A model generated the notes under the pieces. It made no database searches. It had not been told where the DNA came from and saw nothing but the letters and a program-made list of their open reading frames with translations. Positions 1-9,125 of a stretch of DNA of 47,608 bases are shown one piece after another. This stretch comes from Pseudomonadota bacterium (GTDB lineage Bacteria; Pseudomonadota; Alphaproteobacteria; SP197). The stretch spans positions 1 to 47,608 of the forward strand of contig JBCCIS010000038.1 of assembly GCA_039028155.1 (NCBI GenBank), read 5' to 3'. The first letter of the stretch is position 1. Every line of letters starts with the position of its first letter. The translations under genes and the position numbers were made by a program.

Positions 1-1
1 G

Positions 2-1609
2 AACGCGCCCGATGGCCTGGTCATGCATTGGACCCGGCCTTTCGACGTCTTGATGCTGGCGGGCACGTTGCCCGGCATGCTGGTCACCGACTTCCAGACA
101 TCGCTGTTTTGGTGGGGCGTGGTGATCAGTCCGGTGTTCGCCGCCGTGACGTTGATGTTCCTGGCTTGGGGTGCGCTCACCGTGCTGCCGCGCTGGGGCG
201 CGCTCTTGATGGCCGTGCTGTTCCTTGCCCAGCCCGGCCTTTATGCGGTGTTCCAGTTGGGAAGGCCCGATCACCACAGCCTGCTTGCCGCGCTTGCCGC
301 CTGCGTCTTGGCCTTGATGCTTCGATGGAACCAGACGCCAGAGCGCATGATCTATCCGATTCTGGCCGGACTGGCGACGGCGCTCAGCCTTTGGGTCGGT
401 ACCGAGACCCTGCTTCTGCTGCTGGTCGCCGTCACGTCATTCGGCGTGATGTGGCTGTTCGGTCGTGCTGACGCCGCGACCGCGTTGTGGCGCTTCGCCG
501 TTTTCTTTGCTGCAGGTCTTGTCGTCGCTCTGATGATCGAACGGCCGCCGGTCGATTGGTTCGCCGTCGAACTTGATAGGCTTTCGCTGGTGTATATTGT
601 CCTGGCTCTGGCCATGCTGGCTGCCGCCGGTTTGGTTTTTGGTGCCGCTCGGATCACACCCGGATCAGGCCTTGTCGTGCGCTTTCTGACAGGTATCGTC
701 GCCGCGCTCATTCCCGCATGTGTCATGGGCTTCAGTTTTCCGGCGTTCTTTGAAGGTCCCTACGGCCAGGTGGCGCCGGAAGTGCGGGAGGTCTTCCTGG
801 CAAACGTTCGTGAGGCCGAGCCGCTGCTGACCGCCGACCCAAGGACATGGGCCGATGCGATGTTCACGCTGGGGCCCGTTATCTTTGTTTTGCCCTTCGT
901 GCTGTATCGCCTGTGCCGTGGCGATACAGTCGAGCGCGGCACCTACGTCATTTTGGGCCTAGCGTTAACCTTTTACATCGTCGGCGCGCTTTATCAGGTG
1001 CGCGTATTGCCCTATGCCGAAATTGTTCTCGTCCTTATCTGGACGGTGGTGCTTGTCGCGTTTGCCCGCTTCGTCGGTCGCCTGGCCACGCTGCCGGGCC
1101 GTGTGTTGATTGGTGCGGCCGGGTTCGTTGCCCTATTGCTGAGTCATATCGTTGCGGCAATCGTCATGATACCGGCTGATGTCAAGGCGAACGCCGACGC
1201 TGGCGTTGAAGAATGCGATTGGCGCTCAGCAGGCCGCTTTCTGCGCGATGCCGACATCGACGGCACGGTGCTGACCTATATTTATCCAGGTCCAGAAATC
1301 GCCTTGCGTACTGGCTATGGCGTGGTCGCCGCGCCCTATCACCGCATGGAGCACGGCATCGTCGACGCACATCGCGCCTTTCTCGCCGAACCGTTGATGG
1401 CCAAGGACATGCTGGCCGCCCGCGACGTCGGTCTGGTGATCCTTTGCACGGCACAGGAGGGCAAGGGCGGGCACGATTGGTATGTCAGGGAAGGTGGAAC
1501 AGAGAGCCTCTACGGACGGTTGGCCGCCGGCGATCCGCCTTCGTGGGCCGTGCGTCTTGGCACCGACGACTCGCGACTCGACGGGTTCCTCGTCTACCGC
1601 GTGCCCTAG
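2..1609 (+). CDS. GT-C-like (STT3-type?) membrane glycosyltransferase, 5' partial
   Basis: The frame is open from base 2, so the true start lies outside the window; the first internal ATG is at 23 but the residues before it (NAPDGLV) continue naturally into MHWTRPFD, so that ATG is not the start. About ten hydrophobic segments are followed by a soluble C-terminal part of ~150 residues. The order 'PDG..MHWTRPFD' near the N terminus and 'GRPDHHS' about 80 residues later resembles the luminal acidic/DHH motifs of oligosaccharyltransferase STT3/AglB-like GT-C enzymes, which transfer lipid-linked sugars. This is inferred from motifs and topology only; an uncharacterised polytopic membrane protein is the fallback. 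It is followed by the tad minor pilins and could glycosylate surface material, but no operon link is visible because a ~200-base gap intervenes. Confidence 0.55.
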   Translation, partial: NAPDGLVMHWTRPFDVLMLAGTLPGMLVTDFQTSLFWWGVVISPVFAAVTLMFLAWGALTVLPRWGALLMAVLFLAQPGLYAVFQLGRPDHHSLLAALAACVLALMLRWNQTPERMIYPILAGLATALSLWVGTETLLLLLVAVTSFGVMWLFGRADAATALWRFAVFFAAGLVVALMIERPPVDWFAVELDRLSLVYIVLALAMLAAAGLVFGAARITPGSGLVVRFLTGIVAALIPACVMGFSFPAFFEGPYGQVAPEVREVFLANVREAEPLLTADPRTWADAMFTLGPVIFVLPFVLYRLCRGDTVERGTYVILGLALTFYIVGALYQVRVLPYAEIVLVLIWTVVLVAFARFVGRLATLPGRVLIGAAGFVALLLSHIVAAIVMIPADVKANADAGVEECDWRSAGRFLRDADIDGTVLTYIYPGPEIALRTGYGVVAAPYHRMEHGIVDAHRAFLAEPLMAKDMLAARDVGLVILCTAQEGKGGHDWYVREGGTESLYGRLAAGDPPSWAVRLGTDDSRLDGFLVYRVP

Positions 1610-1621
1610 CACGCGCGCCGC

Positions 1622-1641
1622 ATGGCGTTCGTTAACGCCAT
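1622..1641. other. Small hairpin and TTAAC repeats in gap before tad genes
   Basis: An 8-bp perfect stem (ATGGCGTT / AACGCCAT) with a 4-base loop lies 12 bases after the stop of the first gene. No T-tract follows, so intrinsic termination is doubtful. The right arm contains TTAACGCCATTAACC, two TTAAC elements in direct repeat; CtrA sites in alphaproteobacteria are TTAA-N7-TTAAC, but the spacing here is five, so this is not a proper CtrA box. The rest of the gap to 1812 shows no coding signal. Confidence 0.25.
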
Positions 1642-1812
1642 TAACCAAATTCCCGGGTCAATGCTGTGACCACGGTCACTGCGCAAGGCGTCATGACCGC
1701 AACCGTCCGGCGATTGTGTCTAGCGTCACTGCTAGGTCAGGTGGGCGCCTGACATGCTACGGCACGATGGCTGGGAAGCCGATCTGGAACGCTTCTTGCA
1801 CGGGTGGCACAC

Positions 1813-2355
1813 ATGTATCGGATTGCGACATGGTATCGACGACGCGCACGGCGCCTGGCCGAAGACCGTTCCGGCGTTGTCGCGATGGAATTCATCCTCG
1901 TGGCGCCCGTCTTCTTTTTCCTGATCTTCGCCATTCTGGAGACGTCGTTTCTGTTCTTCACGGCAACGGTGATGAACGGCGAAGTGTCCTCTGTCGCGCG
2001 CTCCATTCGAACCGGCAACCTTCAGCTGGAAGACGACCCCGAGGACAAGTTCTACGAACTGCTGTGTGAGAACCTCGACAACGTCCTGGACTGCGACAAG
2101 GTAATCGTCGACATCCGGACTTATGCGGACTTCGACGACATGGCGTTCGACGAGTTCTTGAACGACGAAGGTGAAGCCGAAGGCAACCTGTTCGATATCG
2201 GCGAGGCCGGCGAAGTGGTGTTGGTTCGCATTGCCTATAAGTACCAGATCATCACGCCGTTCCTGGCGGAATTCCTGGCACCGCCCAATCAGGACACGCT
2301 CATGCTGCAAGCCGCGGCCGCGTTCCAGAACGAGCCTTTCCAGAGCCTCTTCTAG
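1813..2355 (+). CDS. TadE-like minor pilin / pilus assembly protein
   Basis: 180 residues. After a short basic N terminus comes 'DRSGVVAMEFILVAPVFFF', the TadE signature: a Gly, a Glu five residues on, and a single hydrophobic helix. TadE-family pseudopilins are cut by the prepilin peptidase (here CpaA) and assist Flp pilus assembly or anchoring. The periplasmic part is acidic and has two Cys (C..LDNVLDC) that could pair. ATG 1813 is chosen over GTG 1804 because GGGTGG lies five bases before it. The stop codon is followed at once by the ribosome binding site of the next gene, so the two are cotranscribed. The family is clear; the exact role in the pilus is not. Confidence 0.8.
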   Translation: MYRIATWYRRRARRLAEDRSGVVAMEFILVAPVFFFLIFAILETSFLFFTATVMNGEVSSVARSIRTGNLQLEDDPEDKFYELLCENLDNVLDCDKVIVDIRTYADFDDMAFDEFLNDEGEAEGNLFDIGEAGEVVLVRIAYKYQIITPFLAEFLAPPNQDTLMLQAAAAFQNEPFQSLF

Positions 2356-2366
2356 GTGGAAGCGAC

Positions 2367-2894
2367 ATGATGAAAGCGAACCTACTTCTGAAGCTTTGGC
2401 GTGACCGCAGCGGTGTCGCGGCATCGGAGTTCGCGCTGATATTGCCGATCTTGATCTTGTTGCTGTTCGGCACGGCAGAGCTTGGCTATGTGCTTCTTCT
2501 GGACAAGAAGATCACAACCGGCGCGCAGACCGCAGCCGACCTGGTCGCGCAGCAGAAATCGGTTTCCGCGGGTGACGTGAACAACATCTTTCGTGCCGTC
2601 GACAGCATTCTGCAGCCGTACTCATCCGGCGACGCCGCCTATACGGTCGCCAGCCTGGTTGCCGATGAGGATGGGGCGGTCACGATCGAATGGCAACGTC
2701 ACCGCGGCGGTGAGGATATCGAAGAATTCGACCTTCCCGAAGGCCTGTTGAGCGAGAACGACAGCGTGATCGTCGCCCTCGTGACCTACAGCTACAGCCC
2801 CGTGTTTGGTGAACTGATCTTTGAGCCGTTCATCATCACCGACATGGCCTATCTGCGTCCGCGCACGACTATCGCGGTCGAGTTCAGCGGATAG
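2367..2894 (+). CDS. TadE-like minor pilin (second copy)
   Basis: 175 residues. N-terminal 'DRSGVAASEFALILPILIL' is again a TadE motif with the conserved Glu, followed by one membrane helix and a soluble domain. Its ribosome binding site (AGGTGGA, 2354-2360) overlaps the stop codon of the preceding TadE gene, which implies coupled translation. Alphaproteobacterial tad loci commonly carry two or three TadE/F/G-type proteins together; this is probably the TadF-like member. It is followed by the TadG-like VWA gene in the same direction. No odd features beyond the paired arrangement. Confidence 0.8.
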   Translation: MMKANLLLKLWRDRSGVAASEFALILPILILLLFGTAELGYVLLLDKKITTGAQTAADLVAQQKSVSAGDVNNIFRAVDSILQPYSSGDAAYTVASLVADEDGAVTIEWQRHRGGEDIEEFDLPEGLLSENDSVIVALVTYSYSPVFGELIFEPFIITDMAYLRPRTTIAVEFSG

Positions 2895-2958
2895 ACAATC
2901 GAGCGGCCTGACGATTCCAAAGATGAGCGCGAGTGATGCGCAAAGGCAGGATGAGATC

Positions 2959-4335
2959 ATGCTCAACCAAATGAGATCGACAACCATGAAAAGCCGGATA
3001 ACAACCATGACTTGGTTTAACTGGGCGCCGTGGCGACGCTTGGTCAAAGAGCGCAAGGGCGCCGTTGCGGTCGTCTTCGCCCTCTCTCTGCTGCCGATAT
3101 GCCTGGCCGGCGGGGCCGCGATCGACATGGGCCGCGCATACCTCGTCAAATCGCGTCTTGGCTACGCGCTTGATGCTGCGGGCCTTGCCGCCGGCGGCGC
3201 GACCGAACTGAGCGACGACGAGCTCGAAGAGCTGATGTTGTCCTACTTCGAGGCGAATTATCCCGTCGAAGAGCTGGGTGTCGCTGCCGAGCCGGAGATG
3301 GAGATCTCCGATGAGGAAGTTCGACTGAGCGCGTCGGCAACACTCGATACGACGTTGATGAACGTCATCGGCATTCATGACATCACGGTCACGGCGACGA
3401 CGGTCATTATCCGTGAATCGAAGGGTCTCGAAGTCGCCCTGGTGCTCGACAACACCGGGTCCATGGGCACCACGAAGATGAATAATTTGAAGAGTGCTGC
3501 GCACAGCTTCCTTGACATTCTCTTCGGCGCCAATGCCGAGAGTGACCTGCTCTATATCTCCGTCGTGCCGTTTGCGGGAACGGTGAATGTCGACACCGGT
3601 TTCGGTCACTTGAACAGCGACTATGACGCGGCCGACTTTGCGCCGGATATCTGGCGCGGCTGTGTTATGGCGCGTGAGGATGGTGAAGATCAGACCGATG
3701 CGGCGCCTACCAACGACGACACCCGCTGGGAGGCCTATCTTCGGCCGAGCGGCTCTGGCAACTGGTGGCCGCCGATCTCCGGCAGCTATGGCCAGCGGAA
3801 GGGGCCGAACAAGGACTGTCCGCGGCCTGTCCTGCCGTTGACCAACGTCAAGTCGACGGTCGAGAGCAAGATCGATTCGATGGAGTCACGCGGGATCACG
3901 CACATCAACTTCGGCCTCGTCTGGGGTTGGCGCACGCTGTCGAACACCGAACCGTTCACCACGGCGACTGAGTACGACAACGACGAGTTCGAGAAGGCGA
4001 TCGTGTTGATGACCGACGGTGAAAACTACATCGGCACGTCGTCCTATGGCGCCTATGGCCGTATCGCCGACGGCAATCTGGGCACGACTTCGAGCTCGAG
4101 CACGGCGATCGCTCAGCTGAACCTGCGCACGGCAGCAGTTTGTAACGCGGTCAAGGCACAGGACATCATCGTCTACACCATCACGTTCCAGGTCAGCTCT
4201 AGCACGGTCAGGAACCTGATGCGTAACTGTGCGACTGACGAGAGCAACTACTTCGACTCGCCAGACGCCGCGACGCTTGAGGCATCGTTCCGCGAAATCG
4301 GTCGCGAGCTGAGCAACCTCCGCATCGGCGGCTAA
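2959..4335 (+). CDS. TadG-like pilus protein with von Willebrand A domain
   Basis: 458 residues from ATG 2959, chosen because AAAGGCAGGA lies eight bases before it; the frame is open further upstream (ATG 2923, and back into the preceding gene), so an earlier start cannot be excluded. The N terminus has the Tad 'RKGAVAVVFALSLLP' segment (TadE/G helix), then a secreted region. A VWA fold begins near residue 155 with 'VLDNTGSMG', a DxSxS-type metal site with the first Ser replaced by Thr, and 'AIVLMTDGEN' follows about 190 residues later. TadG-like proteins are thought to sit at the pilus base or tip and act in adhesion or assembly. Last gene of the plus-strand minor-pilin trio; a strong terminator follows. 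Confidence 0.85.
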   Translation: MLNQMRSTTMKSRITTMTWFNWAPWRRLVKERKGAVAVVFALSLLPICLAGGAAIDMGRAYLVKSRLGYALDAAGLAAGGATELSDDELEELMLSYFEANYPVEELGVAAEPEMEISDEEVRLSASATLDTTLMNVIGIHDITVTATTVIIRESKGLEVALVLDNTGSMGTTKMNNLKSAAHSFLDILFGANAESDLLYISVVPFAGTVNVDTGFGHLNSDYDAADFAPDIWRGCVMAREDGEDQTDAAPTNDDTRWEAYLRPSGSGNWWPPISGSYGQRKGPNKDCPRPVLPLTNVKSTVESKIDSMESRGITHINFGLVWGWRTLSNTEPFTTATEYDNDEFEKAIVLMTDGENYIGTSSYGAYGRIADGNLGTTSSSSTAIAQLNLRTAAVCNAVKAQDIIVYTITFQVSSSTVRNLMRNCATDESNYFDSPDAATLEASFREIGRELSNLRIGG

Positions 4336-4380
4336 TCAGGAAAACAGCAGCCCCTGTCGATGGGGCGCGCAGAGTACAGG

Positions 4381-4416
4381 CAGCGGGCCACACGATATGT
4401 GGCCCGCTGTTGTTTT
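4381..4416 (+). terminator. Rho-independent terminator after tadG-like gene
   Basis: A perfect 12-bp stem (CAGCGGGCCACA / TGTGGCCCGCTG) with a 5-base loop is followed by TTGTTTT. It lies 46 bases after the stop codon of the VWA gene and ends the tadE-tadE-tadG transcript. Confidence 0.9.
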
Positions 4417-4697
4417 GAGGCTGCCGTGCAGAATAGACCTCAGACCCGGTCTTGCCTGCGATCCGTAACTGTCAGCATTGGATGATGTCGTATCGCTAGG
4501 CTCGGCCGTTCAAATGCGGAGACCCGTGACGTACCGTGTCGATGTGGGGTCGTGTCGGCATGCATGAAGGTGAGAGGCTCCCATCCGGTCGACCTGCATT
4601 GAGAGGCCGAGGCTGGGCGAGGACGTCGCCCCACCGCTCCTACTTAGTCAGCGCGATGGCAAAGAAGACCGAATGCGCCCGTGGCGGCGCTTACGTT
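4417..4697. other. Non-coding gap between convergent genes
   Basis: Between the terminator and the convergent end of the secretin-N-domain gene I see no reading frame with coding character, no strong hairpin and no repeat. The short frames on both strands lack ribosome binding sites. Confidence 0.5.
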
Positions 4698-5234
4698 CTA
4701 CTCGGTAGCGTCGGTGGTGATGTTGACCGTTGCCGTCGTCTCGTTGGCCGCCGCGTCGTCGCCGGTCGCCGTGCCGCCCAAGGCGGATGTGGTCGTGCCC
4801 GCCGCCGCGGCTCCGGTGGCCGCATTGGTTCCGGCGGCAGCAAGTTCAGACACATTGGTCGCAACGCAGCGTGGAGAGCAGCTGTAGGTCAGCTCCACGG
4901 CGTTGCGGTTCAGTGTCACTTCGTGATTGTTGTTTGGTGTCACCAACAAGTCGGCATTGATGACTTCCTTGCCGTTCGCATCGAGAATGAAAATACCGGT
5001 TTGACCAGGGGCCCGACCGACAACGAAGAGAAGTCGCGGCGACTCGACGACCACGTCGGCAATCGCCGGGTTGGCGATGTGGACGATTTGGGCATCTGCT
5101 TCCAGTCGAAGAATCTCAGCCTGGTTCACTTCAACTCGAATTGTCTCGGCACTTGCGGTGGTGAAGGCGGTCGCCACCATGCACAAGGCGGCACCGGCGG
5201 CGTAACGGACTGCGACGGGGAACTTGATCATCAT
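4698..5234 (-). CDS. Stand-alone secretin N-domain (CpaC/RcpA N-terminal) protein
   Basis: 178 residues. A signal peptide (cut near TASA-ET, residue ~29) is followed by a ~90-residue domain with 'ILRLEADAQIVHIANPAIADV' cut by 'LLFVVGRAPGQTGIFILDANG'; this is the T2SS/T3SS pilus-assembly N-terminal domain that normally starts CpaC secretins, and it parallels residues ~55-125 of the full CpaC at 12750-14150. No secretin domain follows. Instead there are two Cys (YSCSPRC) and a tail of ~60 residues rich in Ala, Thr and Gly. It is exported and probably binds the pilus secretin or its ring in the periplasm (inference). GGGAAAG precedes the ATG. It is divergent from the TPR lipoprotein, with ~197 bases between. 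Confidence 0.75.
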   Translation of the reverse strand: MMIKFPVAVRYAAGAALCMVATAFTTASAETIRVEVNQAEILRLEADAQIVHIANPAIADVVVESPRLLFVVGRAPGQTGIFILDANGKEVINADLLVTPNNNHEVTLNRNAVELTYSCSPRCVATNVSELAAAGTNAATGAAAAGTTTSALGGTATGDDAAANETTATVNITTDATE

Positions 5235-5431
5235 ATCGTTCTTTCCCAGCGTTCTGCCGAATTTCGCTACAGGCAGGAAATACCTGATTCTCTTAGAAAT
5301 TATACCGTTTTATTGCCGCGAGGTCACCGATTCGCTTTGCCCGGTGGATAACTCGCTTGATATAGTGACAGCCGCTACTCGTCGCAGACTCTGGGGTAGG
5401 GGAAGGACCTATTTCGACACGTCGACCTGCC

Positions 5432-6973
5432 GTGGCAAAGGGCCACCGCTGCGTGACCGTGGCTGGCGCAACAGTCATTGGAATCATGCTGGCGTCGTGC
5501 GAATCGCTCCCGGTTCAAGGTGTCAGCGGGGGGAATGTCGATACCGAGCCGGCCACCGAGACCGAAGCCAAAATCTCCGATTCCTTTGTTTCCGCCGCGC
5601 GCACGTCAGAGGACGCCGGCGACTACGTCAGCGCGGCCGGCTATTGGCAGAACTTGCTCGACCGTGATCCGACCGACTTGGAAGCAGCGATCGGCCTGGC
5701 GGACAACTTGCGTCGGCTCGGCCAGTACGGTTACGCGATCAACGTGCTCAACGACGCGCTTGGCCAACATCCCGATGACCCCAGGCTCTTAAGTCTGCTG
5801 GGCCGGACACTGGTGGCCGATGGTAACGCGACGGCAGCACTTGACCCGCTCCAACGGTCGGTCGCAATTGAGCCTGGTATGTGGGAAACCCAGGCCGCTC
5901 TGGCGGTCGCCTATGGCATGTTGGGTGAGCTCGCCAGGTCGAACGAAGCGAATATGCGCGCCCTTGCCGCGTCGCCCGACAACCCGAAGGTCCTGAACAA
6001 CATGGGCCTGCAGGCGGCGATGCAGGGCGATCTTGACGGCGCCATCGAACTTCTGGAACGCGCCAGTCGAGGCGATGAGGCGGATTCCAAGATCCGCCTG
6101 AACCTGGCGTTGTTGTTGGCCTATCGCGGTGACATTGAGGAGGCCGAAGGCTTGGTCCGCGAAGAGCTGAGCGGCGAGGAGGCAGAGCAGAACATCGCGT
6201 TCTTCCGGTCCCTTGCCGGCAACGACCTGCAGAATCTGGAGGAGTTGGTCGCTCAATCGAACCTGGGAGTCGAAGCTCAGCCACTGCCTCCCGTCGATGA
6301 GGGGGATACGCTGGCCTTGAACCAGTCGACGGCGACAGCGCAGCCGACGGAGCCGACGACGGTGATTGTTGAGCCGGTCGAGGAGGTCGTCGTGCCGGCG
6401 GCTGATATTGTCGACGTGCAGGCGGCGCCGGCGACGGAAACGTCGGGCAGCGATATCGGGGTTGAGGCGCCTGCCGATGAAACCGTAACCATGACGTATG
6501 ACGATCAACCGCAAGATTTGCCGGAGTTGGACACGGGACGCGACAGTGACGAGTTCGTGTTGCCGCCTGAGACCATCGTGACCACGTCCACGACCGAGGA
6601 GGTTGTCGCGACGACACCTGAAAGCGACGAGGGCGATGCCGCTTTTGCCTTGGCGCCGGAAGTGGTGCAAGAGCCCGCACCCGCAGCTGAGCCGGAACCG
6701 GTCGAAGTCGAGGCCGAGGTTGTGGAGACTGTCGATGCTGTCGAACCCGCCGAGACAGCCGAAACTATCGCGACGGACGATGACGGTGATGACCTCTCGA
6801 TCCTGGAGATGATCGGATCGATAACCGCACCCGCGCCGGGTGCTGGTTCGGGGGGAGAGGCGGCCAGTGACGCACGCGCAAACGCCCGCGATGACGATCT
6901 GCCGACCGACAACGCATTCGACTTCCAGTACTTCGATCTCTCGGATGATTCCGAGGAGCCAACCGACAACTAG
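5432..6973 (+). CDS. TPR lipoprotein, TadD-like, with long acidic tail
   Basis: 513 residues from a GTG start. The signal peptide ends in a lipobox, 'LASC', giving lipidated Cys23, so the protein is probably anchored in the outer membrane. Residues ~50-260 hold tandem TPR repeats (for example 'AAGYWQNLLDRDPTDLEAAI' and 'KVLNNMGLQAAMQGDLDGAI'), as in TadD, the pilotin-like Tad lipoprotein that helps place the secretin. The remaining half is low-complexity, rich in Glu, Val, Thr, Ala and Pro and strongly acidic, with no fold I recognise. Typical TadD proteins stop soon after the TPRs, so the tail is unusual. It converges with tadC and shares a divergent promoter region with the secretin-N-domain gene. 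Confidence 0.75.
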   Translation: MAKGHRCVTVAGATVIGIMLASCESLPVQGVSGGNVDTEPATETEAKISDSFVSAARTSEDAGDYVSAAGYWQNLLDRDPTDLEAAIGLADNLRRLGQYGYAINVLNDALGQHPDDPRLLSLLGRTLVADGNATAALDPLQRSVAIEPGMWETQAALAVAYGMLGELARSNEANMRALAASPDNPKVLNNMGLQAAMQGDLDGAIELLERASRGDEADSKIRLNLALLLAYRGDIEEAEGLVREELSGEEAEQNIAFFRSLAGNDLQNLEELVAQSNLGVEAQPLPPVDEGDTLALNQSTATAQPTEPTTVIVEPVEEVVVPAADIVDVQAAPATETSGSDIGVEAPADETVTMTYDDQPQDLPELDTGRDSDEFVLPPETIVTTSTTEEVVATTPESDEGDAAFALAPEVVQEPAPAAEPEPVEVEAEVVETVDAVEPAETAETIATDDDGDDLSILEMIGSITAPAPGAGSGGEAASDARANARDDDLPTDNAFDFQYFDLSDDSEEPTDN

Positions 6974-7084
6974 CGACGGTGGCTTGTCGGACTGACAGTC
7001 ACGCCGGATTGGCGCGCAGCGTTTCAGCTATTCCAAAAGGCTAATGTCCGAAGTGAAGGTGTGTCCGGTGCTTCCCGCTTAGCC

Positions 7085-8050
7085 TTACTTCTCACCGAAC
7101 GTGCCGACCACCTGAATGATGGCGGGGCCGATCAGGACGATGAACAGCACCGGCAGGAAGAAGAGGATCATCGGGACCGTCAACGCCGCCGGCAGCGAGC
7201 CGGCCTTCTGTTCAGCACGAGCCATGCGATCGTCACGGTTCTCACGGCTAAGCACGCGAAGCGCGACGCCCAACGGCGTGCCGTACTTCTCTGACTGCAA
7301 CAGCGAGACCGTTAGGGCCCGGACGGGCTCGGCGCCGGTGCGCGCCGCCAGATTCTCGAGCGCGCGGCGGCGGTCGCCGAGGTAAGCGAGTTCCGCGGTG
7401 GTCAGCGCGTACTCTTCTGCGAGGATGGGCGAAATCTCGCTGATTTCCTGAGAAATTCGGGTCAACGCCGCTTCCAGCGAGATACCGGCCTCAACACAGA
7501 TGACCATGAGGTCCAGCGAGTCGGGAAACGCCTTGATGATCTGTTGTTGACGCTTTTTGGCGGTGTTGATCACCAGGATGCCGGGAATGAAGTACCCGAA
7601 CGTCGCCGCCATGCCGCAGATCAGGAGTTTGACGAGCGTGTCCAGCTCAAGGTTCTTGGACGAGAACATCAGCAACGCCGCGACCGATGCAAATACGATC
7701 GGCAGCGCGATGCGCATGAACAGATAGACGACGATCGGCCCCTGACCGCGGAAGCCGGCCTGCATCAGTTTCATGCGGAGTTCAGGCGACCGCGCCTTTT
7801 CAATCAGGTTCAGTCGTTTCAGAACCTCGCTCATCCACCCGGCATGACGCTGCCGATGCCGCAGGCTGGCCTGTTGTGACTTTGCGAACTTCTGACGCTG
7901 CGCGGACTGCAGTTCTTCGCGCCGCCGCGAGACGGCCTTAAGGCGGCTGCCGAAGCTGTCGCGCTCCATAAACGGCATCGCGATCGCGATAATCGCAATG
8001 AAAGCGCCAAACGTCGAAAGCGCGATGATGATGTTCTGGGTCGATAGCAT
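7085..8050 (-). CDS. tadC: TadC inner-membrane platform protein
   Basis: 321 residues. A hydrophobic N-terminal helix, a basic cytoplasmic stretch with 'LNLIEKARSPELRMKLMQAG', two membrane segments, then a type II secretion F domain ('FPDSLDLMVICVEAGISLEA' ... 'SEKYGTPLGVALRVLSREN') and a C-terminal helix pair. TadC pairs with TadB as the platform on which the ATPase TadA acts to extrude Flp pilin. It is the last gene of the leftward flp operon, 82 bases after tadB. The length is normal for the family. Confidence 0.93.
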   Translation of the reverse strand: MLSTQNIIIALSTFGAFIAIIAIAMPFMERDSFGSRLKAVSRRREELQSAQRQKFAKSQQASLRHRQRHAGWMSEVLKRLNLIEKARSPELRMKLMQAGFRGQGPIVVYLFMRIALPIVFASVAALLMFSSKNLELDTLVKLLICGMAATFGYFIPGILVINTAKKRQQQIIKAFPDSLDLMVICVEAGISLEAALTRISQEISEISPILAEEYALTTAELAYLGDRRRALENLAARTGAEPVRALTVSLLQSEKYGTPLGVALRVLSRENRDDRMARAEQKAGSLPAALTVPMILFFLPVLFIVLIGPAIIQVVGTFGEK

Positions 8051-8132
8051 GTCTTTTTCTAGCTCGTTTGGTCAGCGCGGTCACTTTGGCGGTTCGACCG
8101 CAATACACGTCACGATTGGATCGTGAGCGAAC

Positions 8133-9125
8133 TCAGACCTCAAACGAGATCATCCTCCACATGATAAGGGTACCCATCGCGATCAGCACACAGCCGCCGG
8201 CTATCATGTACGTTCCCATCTCTTCTCGCCAAAGCAGGGCGATGTACTCGTAGCTGGTCAACGTCATGATGCCCGCCATACAGAACGGCAGGGCGCCGAT
8301 GATCATCGCCGTGGTCCGGGCCTCCGCCGTGATCGAGCGAACGGTATCGGCCATCTTCTTGCGCTCTCGTAGCACACTGGAAAGGCCAGAGAGCGTTTCG
8401 GCCAGGTTGCTGCCGGTCTGTTGCTGAATCGCAAGCACGATGGCGAAGAAGCGATACTCCATGGTCGGAATGCGTCTGAGACCGCGATCCATGACCTCAT
8501 CCAATGGTCGGCCGACCTTGATGCCTTCAACCAACTGCTCGAACTCGCTACACACCGGCTCCGGCGTTTCACGTGCGATGATGTTGAGACACTCGTTGAC
8601 GGGCAGGCCCGAACGCACGCCGCGAACAATGACATCGACGGCGTTGGCGAAGTGTTTGGTAAAGAGCTTTTGGCGTTTCTTGGCTTTGCGCTTCATGTAA
8701 AAGCGCGGCAGTCCGAGAAAAGCGAACAGCGCCACCGGGAGCGCGCCCCAGTATGTGTAACCCAGTGCGAGATAAAGGCCGGTGACGACAAGGGCAAACA
8801 CCGCACTGATCAGATAGAACTGCTTGACCGTGAGGTTTGAGCCGGCTTGTACCAGCAGATCGGCCAAGGCCCGCTTGCGGACCGTCTGTTTGCGCTGTTC
8901 CTCCAGCTCCTTGATTTTGCCTTGAATCTGGCGGCGGCGCGCCACGGACGTATCCTTGCCGCCACCGCGCTGTCGGCGCTCGCGCTGGGCGGCGCCCGTT
9001 ACCATGGCGAGCCGCCGGCGATAGTTGGCCTGGCTTGCGCGGACCATGAAGATGCCGCCGCCAGCCATGACGCAGAATAGCAGCAACGTGCCGACCACAA
9101 TGATCATCAGGACGGTATCGTTCAT
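8133..9125 (-). CDS. tadB: TadB inner-membrane platform protein
   Basis: 330 residues. N-terminal helix, a basic region with a possible coiled coil ('QGKIKELEEQRKQTVRKRAL'), membrane segments near 105-145, a T2SSF domain ('HFANAVDVIVRGVRSGLPVN' ... 'QQQTGSNLAETLSGLSSVLR') and two C-terminal helices. Partner of TadC in the Flp pilus platform. Its ATG overlaps the tadA stop by four bases (ATGA), so translation of tadA and tadB is coupled. Confidence 0.94.
   Translation of the reverse strand: MNDTVLMIIVVGTLLLFCVMAGGGIFMVRASQANYRRRLAMVTGAAQRERRQRGGGKDTSVARRRQIQGKIKELEEQRKQTVRKRALADLLVQAGSNLTVKQFYLISAVFALVVTGLYLALGYTYWGALPVALFAFLGLPRFYMKRKAKKRQKLFTKHFANAVDVIVRGVRSGLPVNECLNIIARETPEPVCSEFEQLVEGIKVGRPLDEVMDRGLRRIPTMEYRFFAIVLAIQQQTGSNLAETLSGLSSVLRERKKMADTVRSITAEARTTAMIIGALPFCMAGIMTLTSYEYIALLWREEMGTYMIAGGCVLIAMGTLIMWRMISFEV

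Noticed and set aside
1632-1645. Possible CtrA site before the tadE genes
   Set aside because: TTAA-N5-TTAAC spacing does not fit the TTAA-N7-TTAAC consensus.
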